From Planctomycetota bacterium (GTDB lineage: Bacteria; Planctomycetota; B129-G9): a stretch of 10,785 nt of DNA. Shown here piece by piece: positions 6,208-10,785 of this stretch (position 1 is the stretch's first letter; each line of letters starts with the position of its first letter). The stretch covers positions 1 to 10,785 of the forward strand of contig JAUXGI010000013.1 of NCBI GenBank assembly GCA_030622295.1, in the 5' to 3' direction. The notes beneath the pieces are model-generated. The model had not been told where the DNA came from. It saw only the letters and a list, made by a program, of their open reading frames with translations, and made no database searches. The translations under genes and the position numbers were made by a program.

Positions 6208-6438
6208 TAATACTGCACCGCATTTCGGACATTTTATCTGATTGCATGGGACTCCAACCTGATGCGGGACACTCTGGCCGCACGCGGGGCAAACGCAATC
6301 GCCCCCCGGTCCTGCGGCGAAGCCGCCCATGCGACCACGACCGCCTCCGCCCACACGGCCGCCGCCTCCGCGGCCGCCGCCGGCACCGCGTCCCCTGCCT
6401 CCGCCTCCGGGAGGTCCTGAACCGTCGCCTCTTGGCAT
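6196..6438 (-). CDS. Small Gly-rich zinc-ribbon protein
   Basis: This 80-residue protein is counted from the ATG at 6438, which has AGGAG seven bases upstream; a longer in-frame extension has no ribosome binding site. The head MPRGDGSGPPGGGG resembles the start of the two DUF5320-type proteins. It leads into a Gly/Arg-only region (about 11-38). The C-terminal third is a zinc-ribbon-like module with C48, C50, C53, C65, C70 and C73 (CPAC...CPKCGAVLTRG). It is probably a zinc or Fe-S binding micro-protein that works with the neighbouring Gly-rich proteins. I do not recognise a characterised homologue. It is the second gene of the operon, 67 nt after the DUF134 regulator. Confidence 0.8.
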   Translation of the reverse strand: MPRGDGSGPPGGGGRGRGAGGGRGGGGRVGGGGRGRMGGFAAGPGGDCVCPACGQSVPHQVGVPCNQIKCPKCGAVLTRG

Positions 6439-6505
6439 GTCCGTACTCCTAACAAATAAAACAGGTGCGAGAAAACCAATCAATTCTCAAGAATTACTAT
6501 CTCGT

Positions 6506-6916
6506 CTATCTGCGCCAGCCCCCGCGACGACCGTGTCTGCCGCGCGGCGCGGGACCAAAAGGCGGACCACCGGCGGCACCGGGAGGCCAACACCTCCCAA
6601 AACGCCACGGCCAATCCTTCGGCATCACCGGCTGTACCGGGCCGCCTTCAATAACAATGGCTTTTCCTTCCACAAGCGCCTCGGCCAGGACCCGGCGACC
6701 TTTTTCAAGTATGCGGCTTATCGTTGGCCGGGACACGCCGAGTTGCCCCGCCACCTCGTCCTGGTTCAGCCCTTCGAGGTCCGACAGGCGTATAGCCTCG
6801 AAACAATCCAACGGCAGCACGACCCTTTGCAAGCCGCTCGCGGGAACACCGGCCGGCTTGAAAAGGCTCGCAACGGGCCTGCACGCAACGTTTCTGAAGT
6901 TTGGTTTTCTACCCAA
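6506..6916 (-). CDS. DUF134/UPF0251 HTH DNA-binding protein, probable operon regulator
   Basis: This 136-residue protein is a DUF134/UPF0251 member: N-terminal MGRKPNFRNVACRP, FKPAGVP (19-25), DCFEAIRLSDLEGL (37-50), and a sigma70-region-4-like HTH, NQDEVAGQLGVSRPTISRIL (51-70), followed by ALVEGKAIVIEGG. The start is TTG, chosen because it matches the family's N-terminus and has GAGG ten bases upstream; no better in-frame start exists. The C-terminal tail (about 110-136) is Gly/Pro/Arg-rich, echoing the proteins encoded next. Being first in the operon and directly under a promoter with dyads, it is likely to regulate the operon and itself. DUF134 genes commonly accompany NifX/DUF5320 genes, but ligand and DNA target are unknown to me. 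Confidence 0.88.
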   Translation of the reverse strand: MGRKPNFRNVACRPVASLFKPAGVPASGLQRVVLPLDCFEAIRLSDLEGLNQDEVAGQLGVSRPTISRILEKGRRVLAEALVEGKAIVIEGGPVQPVMPKDWPWRFGRCWPPGAAGGPPFGPAPRGRHGRRGGWRR

Positions 6917-6930
6917 GACTGTTGAACCTC

Positions 6931-6952
6931 ATTATGAACACACGTTCATTAT
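6931..6952. promoter_or_regulatory. Operator-like dyad ATGAAC-N4-GTTCAT over the -10
   Basis: ATGAAC (6934-6939) and GTTCAT (6944-6949) are a perfect 6-bp inverted repeat around ACAC. Two further matched bases lie outside a mismatch (AT at 6931-6932 and AT at 6951-6952). It overlaps the -10 hexamer and the likely transcription start of the minus-strand operon, a classic repressor position. The DUF134 protein encoded just downstream is the obvious candidate binder, by inference. Confidence 0.65.
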
Positions 6953-6975
6953 ACCACATCCTCGGCAGACGTCAA
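6948..6975 (-). promoter_or_regulatory. Sigma70-type promoter of the minus-strand operon
   Basis: Read on the minus strand, TTGACG (-35, 6970-6975) is followed after 16 bp by a perfect TATAAT (-10, 6948-6953). Transcription should begin near 6941, leaving about 25 nt of leader before the TTG start of the DUF134 gene. It is the only strong promoter I see for the downstream gene run. Confidence 0.8.
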
Positions 6976-6982
6976 GTAGAAA

Positions 6983-6998
6983 TTGAACATATTTTCAT
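6983..6998. promoter_or_regulatory. Second, degenerate operator-like dyad TTGAAC-N4-TTTCAT
   Basis: It has the same 6-4-6 layout as the dyad at 6934-6949, with two substitutions. It lies just upstream of the -35, with dyad centres 49 bp apart. Two sites flanking a promoter suggest cooperative binding or looping. Confidence 0.4.
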
Positions 6999-7000
6999 AA

Positions 7001-7018
7001 TTGTTGCAATTGTTGCAA
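7001..7018. repeat. Tandem direct repeat of TTGTTGCAA
   Basis: Two exact adjacent copies of the 9-mer TTGTTGCAA occur. The second lies within the perfect palindrome TGTTGCAACA (7011-7020). They sit about 60-80 bp upstream of the minus-strand transcription start, where an activator site would be possible. No recognised regulator consensus is assigned. Confidence 0.5.
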
Positions 7019-7089
7019 CAGCCGCTTGTTACATCACACGTTCGGGAGATTTCTACTCGCGTTTTTTGAGTACACCAACGATCAGAGGC

Positions 7090-7185
7090 TCGGGGAGTCA
7101 GACCCCCGATTTGCCAAACGGCAACGGGTAAGGGGGTCAGACGCTGAGGAGCCCCGCCTTCGTCGGGATAAACTTCTGACCCCCT
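7090..7185. repeat. Palindromic GTCAGAC repeat cluster, possible REP/mobile-element remnant
   Basis: Three copies of the GTCAGA(C) core next to C or G runs occur in under 100 bp. A hairpin TCGGGG (7090-7095) / CCCCGA (7104-7109) encloses the first. A perfect 11-bp inverted repeat AGGGGGTCAGA (7131-7141) / TCTGACCCCCT (7175-7185) flanks a 33-nt loop containing a smaller CCCG/CGGG hairpin. No reading frame with recognisable transposase sequence is present. It may be a REP/MITE-like element or a bidirectional terminator-like structure. Confidence 0.55.
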
Positions 7186-7201
7186 CGCTGTCCACGAATG
7201 C

Positions 7202-7230
7202 TTGCATGGGGGTGACAAATCTGGTATTTT
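7202..7230 (+). promoter_or_regulatory. Possible promoter of the GNAT-fusion gene
   Basis: TTGCAT (7202-7207) lies 17 bp before TATTTT (7225-7230), which is preceded by TGG as an extended -10. This places transcription start near 7237, about 40 nt before the ATG at 7278. Both hexamers are imperfect, so it is only a candidate. Confidence 0.35.
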
Positions 7231-7277
7231 TCATGGAGACAGCAGTGCATCCTCTATAAAGCGTGAGGTGGCATGAT

Positions 7278-8126
7278 ATGATCAGGCCCAATCAGATAGA
7301 AATACGTCCGGCATGGTTGCGGGACTTCGACATACTGGCCGAGATGTACAAGGCTCACCGCGAGCATCACGAGGCGATGGGTCACGGGGGGGTTGTACCC
7401 CTTGAGAAGCGGCTGGCACAGTTGCGCTCTTATATCAGTAATCCCGATTGGCTGGTGCTGCTGGCCATGTGCGAGGGCGTGCCGGGGGGGTATGCCGTCG
7501 CAGGGTTGCGGAGGGGCGACAAGTACCGCGGACACGGGTACGTGGCGGATATCTTTGTGACACGCGAACATCGTCGCAGCGGTACCGGAGCGGCGCTTCT
7601 GAGAAAGGTCGAACGTCTGCTGACCGAAAGGGGCGCCAGGGGTTTCGTTACCGAGGGTGCCTCGCGCAATATTGCCGCACTGTCGTTTTTCCGCAGGAAG
7701 GGTTACAGGTGGGCGGAGCACTATGGCGACGCACTTGGGGCGTATCAGGACGCCATAGAGGACGGCGAGATGACCACGGGGGAGTTGAGCAAGTTTCTGC
7801 GACTGGTACCCGAGGGCCAACTGCCGGAGAAGTTCCGGCTGCTGAAGGGGGGCTCGGCGGACGAGTCAGGGAGACCTTGCGTCAGGATTACCGTTGTTGA
7901 CGGCGCTTGCTCCTGCGGACACAAGAAAGGCGACAACTGGACGGCCGCGAAGAGCACTCCGGCGGGAATCTGTTACGCGGCATATCATACCATGTATCCC
8001 TACATCAACGGCCTGCTTCACGGCGCGACGTACGACTGGGCCGAGCCGGACGGCTCCGTGCTGGTTCGCTGTCCCTATGGAGTGCGCGGCAAAGGCATCA
8101 TCTTCCGTCTTGAGATTGAGGACTAA
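7278..8126 (+). CDS. GNAT N-acetyltransferase fused to a TIGR04076-like domain
   Basis: This 282-residue protein is counted from the ATG at 7278, which has GAGGTGG about eight bases upstream; the in-frame GTG at 7263 is part of the region just before that site. Residues 1-160 are a GNAT domain. It has IEIRPAWLRDFDILAEMYKA at the N-terminus, VADIFVTREHRRSGTGAALL (the acetyl-CoA-binding R-x-x-G-x-G/A loop at 99-105), and NIAALSFFRRKGYRW at the C-terminal strand. After a linker, about 200-282 matches the small TIGR04076-type Cys domain: VRITVVDGACSCGHKKGD (C211, C213), PAGICYAAYHTMYPYINGLL (C232) and VLVRCPYG (C265). That family normally occurs as a stand-alone protein of roughly 90 residues, so the fusion is notable. 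Substrate is unknown. It lies convergent with a SIR2 deacylase gene. Confidence 0.82.
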   Translation: MIRPNQIEIRPAWLRDFDILAEMYKAHREHHEAMGHGGVVPLEKRLAQLRSYISNPDWLVLLAMCEGVPGGYAVAGLRRGDKYRGHGYVADIFVTREHRRSGTGAALLRKVERLLTERGARGFVTEGASRNIAALSFFRRKGYRWAEHYGDALGAYQDAIEDGEMTTGELSKFLRLVPEGQLPEKFRLLKGGSADESGRPCVRITVVDGACSCGHKKGDNWTAAKSTPAGICYAAYHTMYPYINGLLHGATYDWAEPDGSVLVRCPYGVRGKGIIFRLEIED

Positions 8127-8199
8127 AGCACGTCCGTTCCGGCAAGGCATCCGCTCTTAAGAGCCGCGTGTTTACCATATTGGCGGTATTCGCGATCGG

Positions 8200-8215
8200 C
8201 GGCGGCGGGCCGCCG
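8200..8215. terminator. GC-rich hairpin between the convergent GNAT and SIR2 genes
   Basis: CGGCGG (8200-8205) pairs with CCGCCG (8210-8215) over the loop CGGG, immediately beside the SIR2 stop codon. Only TT follows on the plus strand, so termination would be weak. A shorter palindrome GCTCTTAAGAGC lies at 8153-8164. Together they may separate the convergent transcripts. Confidence 0.35.
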
Positions 8216-8216
8216 T

Positions 8217-8969
8217 TCACGGGTCCGGCCCGCCGGGCACAGCCGCGCTCAGGACTTCTCCCGCTGATGCGTCGATGACGATATCCGCGATGGAATCGAG
8301 CGGTGTGGGGCCGCGATTGATGATGGCAAGCCCCGCGCCGCTTTTCTTTGCCCGCTCCGGCAGCCACGCCGCGGGATAAACGACCAGGGATGAGCCTACG
8401 GCGAGCATCAGGTCGCAGTTTTCCGATTCTTCAGTTGCGCGCGCCAGGGTATCCTCTGGCAGGCTCTCGCCGAAGAAGACGACATCGGGACGCAGCATGC
8501 CGCTACAGCGCGGGCATGGCGGGGGGTTGCTCTTCTTCAGCATCTCGTGTACGTCGTCAATCGTGTAACGCGCGCTGCAGCCGAGGCAGTATATGTTGCG
8601 CGTGTTGCCGTGGAGTTCCAGCACGTTGCACGAGCCGGCGAGTTGGTGCAGGCCGTCGATGTTCTGCGTGATGACGGCGGTCAACTTGCCCCGCTTCTCC
8701 AGTTCAGCCAGCGCCATGTGTGCGGGGTTGGGCCGGGCCTTGCGCAGAACGTCGTAGCGCACGTCATGGAAGAACGACCAGTAGTAGGAAGGGTCCTGCA
8801 TGAAGTAGTCGATGTTGGCGTAGATGCTCGGGTCGTACTTCGTCCACATGCCCCCTTCGCCGCGATAAGTGGGAATGCCCGATTCGGCGGATATCCCCGC
8901 GCCGGTGAAGGCGACGATACGCGACGCCCCGGCTATCATGTCCCCGAGTTTTGCGACTTTCTCGTCCAT
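8217..8969 (-). CDS. SIR2-family NAD-dependent protein deacylase (Thermotoga Sir2-like)
   Basis: This 250-residue protein is counted from the ATG at 8969 (MDEKVAKLGDMI). An ATG four codons upstream is possible, while the TTG at 9038 has no ribosome binding site. It has all sirtuin motifs: GAGIS (24-28), TQNIDGLH (101-108) with catalytic H120 in LHGN, zinc cysteines C128/C131 and C152/C155, RPDVVFFGE (160-168) and GSSLVVYPA (192-200). It removes acyl groups from protein lysines using NAD+, yielding nicotinamide and O-acyl-ADP-ribose. The segments RPDVVFFGESLPEDTL and SSLVVYPAAWLP resemble the Thermotoga maritima enzyme. The Tyr of the Tyr-x-x-Arg pair used by SIRT5/CobB for succinyl-lysine is not obvious (His-Asp-Val-Arg at 68-71), so deacetylation is the simplest prediction. 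It is convergent with the acetyltransferase fusion gene. Confidence 0.95.
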   Translation of the reverse strand: MDEKVAKLGDMIAGASRIVAFTGAGISAESGIPTYRGEGGMWTKYDPSIYANIDYFMQDPSYYWSFFHDVRYDVLRKARPNPAHMALAELEKRGKLTAVITQNIDGLHQLAGSCNVLELHGNTRNIYCLGCSARYTIDDVHEMLKKSNPPPCPRCSGMLRPDVVFFGESLPEDTLARATEESENCDLMLAVGSSLVVYPAAWLPERAKKSGAGLAIINRGPTPLDSIADIVIDASAGEVLSAAVPGGPDP

Positions 8970-9313
8970 GACGCATTCCATCCTGTGGGATTGAATCTGG
9001 AGGGTGTGGGGGATGCAGATATGGCCGGATTCTACCAATGAAGGCGGGAAAAGTAAAGTTTCAGCGTGTACCAGCCGCAGATATTCCCAAATTTCCGGTT
9101 GTGGGGCTCAAGTAAAACGTTGCACCTCTCCGATAAATGATAAAGACAGGAAACGGGAATAGGAGTCTCTCCAGACCGCATATCCGAGAAGTCCTTCTAT
9201 TTTCCCGAATACCTTACCATTATCTCATAAGCAACGCTGATGACCCGGCGCCTTTTCGCATGAGGCATGGAGTCACAGGTGATTTTTGGGGTACTTTTTT
9301 ACGGGAGGATGTG
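8970..9313. other. Intergenic region between the SIR2 and porin genes (344 bp)
   Basis: The region must contain divergent promoters, but I find no convincing pair of hexamers. TTGCAC at 9120-9125 has only a poor -10 (TAAAGA) at 15-bp spacing. It is more AT-rich than the genes. A GGGAGG ribosome binding site at its right end serves the porin. No tRNA, riboswitch or small gene is recognised. Confidence 0.5.
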
Positions 9314-10785
9314 ATGAAGAAGAGAGTAGTTGTAACGGGACTTTTTGTATGCCTTCTGCTGGCGGGCATCAGCGGCATGGCCCGCGCGGAAAATGATGGG
9401 TTGGACCTTACAGGGTGCTGCGATGACATGATCAAGGCGCTAATGGAAGATCCGGCCATTTCGTCGAAAACAAAGGAAGCCCTGTCAAAATTTGCACGGG
9501 CTGTTGTGAAAGGGCAAGAGCGCGCAGCCGCCGCGACGGGCGTATCCGATGAAGCGCTGTCCGAGAAGATAGGCGAATGGTTCAAGGATGAGACCCGCAT
9601 CAAGACGGCTGACGCCCTGTTCGGCACCCGCGACAAGAAGGGCGTATTCGAGCGCCTGAACATTTACGGCAGCATCCGCATGCGTTACCAACTGGACACC
9701 AACAGGGACCGGGAAACGCAGGAAGATGAATGGCGTGAAACCAGGTGCGACAGGAGCAAGTTCAGCACGCGTTTCCGGCTCGGCTTCAAGTACGAGGTCA
9801 ATCCCGATATGTGGGTAGGGGCGCGTGTGACCACAGGGTCCCACGACAACGCCAATTCCGGCGAAAACAATTGGGACAACGACTGGGCCAAGTGGGATAT
9901 TAACCTCGACAGGGCTTACATCCAGTACTCGCCTTTCAATACAAATTCCCTCAAGATAGGCGAGCATGAGGCCAAGTTGGACCTGTTCCTGGGCAAGTTC
10001 CATCACAAGTGGCTCTTCCTCGCGGGGCCGCAGTTCTGGCATGACAACGTGCAGCCGGAAGGCCTCGCAGCGGGCTTCAAGTTCTACCCGAAGGATTGCC
10101 CCTTCCTTGACCTGGTGCAGTTGAGCGTGGCGGGATATGTCATCACGGAAGAGTCCAACAATGACGACGCCTCGGCCATGGTGGCCCAGTTGAGACTGGA
10201 GAAGTCCCTGGAGTTCCACGGCAAGTGGAATTTCAAGGTGGCGGGCGCGTTCTACGACTTCAACGACCCGGAGAGTTTCAACAACGGTTCTTCAATATGG
10301 AACTCCCGCGGGTCGGATTCCTTTGAGAACGGCCTAAAAGACGCCCCCGGCGGCACCGGCGACCCGACGCCCCAGGAGTTCATCAGCGATTTCGAACTGC
10401 TCCACTTCTACGTTGAAACCACTTACAGGGGCATCGAACTCTTCGACAGGGTTCGCCCGGTTTCGCTGCTGTTCGAGCATGTGACCAACACCAACGCCCG
10501 AGAAGACCGCGTATACGGGCACGGCAGTTCCGGCAGGGGCTACAACATCCTGCTCTACCTGGGCGAACTTAAGAAGCAGGGCGACTGGAAGGTCGGATAC
10601 GGCTACTTCAACTTCGAGCGCGATTCCCTCTTCACGCTGTGCTCGGGGTGCTATTTCCCGTGGCAGACCAATTTTGAAGGCCACTGGATAGACACCCACT
10701 ACAGGCTGTTCGACAACACTACTCTGCGCGCCCTGTTCATGTTCGGCGAGCAGAAGATAGACGACAGTTCGTATGAGGGGCCGCG
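9314..10785 (+). CDS. Putative outer-membrane porin with signal peptide, 3' end cut by window edge
   Basis: Some 490 codons are visible and the frame is open to the end. The ATG at 9314 has GGGAGG upstream. Residues 1-25 are a Sec signal peptide: MKKR, a hydrophobic core VVVTGLFVCLLLAGISG, and cleavage after ARA. Residues 26 to about 110 look helical and soluble (SSKTKEALSKFARAVVKGQE), with a C35-C36 pair. From about 115 (ERLNIYGSIRMRYQLD) the sequence shows alternating amphipathic strands rich in Tyr, Trp and Phe with acidic loops, for example FRLGFKYEVNPDMWVGARV, LDRAYIQYSPF and DWKVGYGYFNFERDS. This is typical of the 'putative porin' group. It should form an outer-membrane beta-barrel for solute passage, which implies a diderm host. 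Specificity cannot be read. No neighbouring gene hints at a substrate. Confidence 0.8.
   Translation, partial: MKKRVVVTGLFVCLLLAGISGMARAENDGLDLTGCCDDMIKALMEDPAISSKTKEALSKFARAVVKGQERAAAATGVSDEALSEKIGEWFKDETRIKTADALFGTRDKKGVFERLNIYGSIRMRYQLDTNRDRETQEDEWRETRCDRSKFSTRFRLGFKYEVNPDMWVGARVTTGSHDNANSGENNWDNDWAKWDINLDRAYIQYSPFNTNSLKIGEHEAKLDLFLGKFHHKWLFLAGPQFWHDNVQPEGLAAGFKFYPKDCPFLDLVQLSVAGYVITEESNNDDASAMVAQLRLEKSLEFHGKWNFKVAGAFYDFNDPESFNNGSSIWNSRGSDSFENGLKDAPGGTGDPTPQEFISDFELLHFYVETTYRGIELFDRVRPVSLLFEHVTNTNAREDRVYGHGSSGRGYNILLYLGELKKQGDWKVGYGYFNFERDSLFTLCSGCYFPWQTNFEGHWIDTHYRLFDNTTLRALFMFGEQKIDDSSYEGP

Noticed and set aside
9120..9146. Promoter TTGCAC/TAAAGA ahead of the porin
   Set aside because: The spacing is 15 bp, the -10 is poor, and it lies about 170 bp from the start codon.
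9210..9300. Riboswitch or structured leader upstream of the porin
   Set aside because: Only a four-pair GCCT/AGGC stem is apparent, and no known aptamer motif was recognised by eye.

Overview
The window looks like chromosomal DNA of an anaerobic Gram-negative bacterium. The evidence is GC-rich coding sequence, many iron-sulfur and zinc-ribbon proteins, a methylenetetrahydrofolate-reductase C-terminal-type protein usually linked to C1 metabolism, and a porin with a signal peptide. The lineage cannot be fixed from the sequence. Desulfobacterota-like or candidate-phylum bacteria are plausible, but this is inference.

Positions 1-6916 hold one long run of twelve genes, all on the minus strand. 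In transcription order they are: a DUF134/UPF0251 HTH regulator (TTG start); a Gly-rich zinc-ribbon micro-protein; two tandem DUF5320-type Gly-rich proteins; a NifX/NifB-like FeMo-cofactor-binding-domain protein; a stand-alone cysteine-rich MTHFR C-terminal (MetV-like) protein; two MinD-type P-loop ATPases, each with an inserted 2[4Fe-4S] ferredoxin segment; a NifU/IscU-type scaffold; an FmdB-type zinc ribbon with a Cys-rich tail; a radical SAM protein with a C-terminal HTH-like segment; and an Mrp/NBP35-type Fe-S carrier ATPase cut by the window edge. The NifX-like plus paired MinD-ferredoxin ATPase core resembles the 'orange protein' (ORP) clusters of Desulfovibrio. The best inference is a metal or Fe-S cofactor assembly or delivery operon.

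A near-consensus sigma70-type promoter (TTGACG, 16 bp, TATAAT) precedes the regulator gene. An ATGAAC-N4-GTTCAT dyad overlaps its -10, and a degenerate second copy lies upstream of the -35, which suggests autoregulation. Internal hairpins, especially a near-perfect 39-nt palindrome just before the NifX-like gene's ribosome binding site, may tune expression within the operon.

Positions 6917-7277 form a 361-bp divergent intergenic region. It carries the promoter and operators, a tandem TTGTTGCAA repeat, and a palindromic GTCAGAC repeat cluster that resembles a mobile or REP-like remnant. On the plus strand, 7278-8126 encodes a GNAT acetyltransferase fused to a TIGR04076-like Cys domain. Convergent to it at 8217-8969 is a SIR2 deacylase of the Thermotoga type. 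After a 344-bp gap, a putative outer-membrane porin begins at 9314 on the plus strand and runs off the end of the window.

Several starts are placed inside the longest possible reading frame because Shine-Dalgarno sequences and conserved N-termini point there: 4850, 5285, 5692, 6127, 6438, 7278 and 8969.
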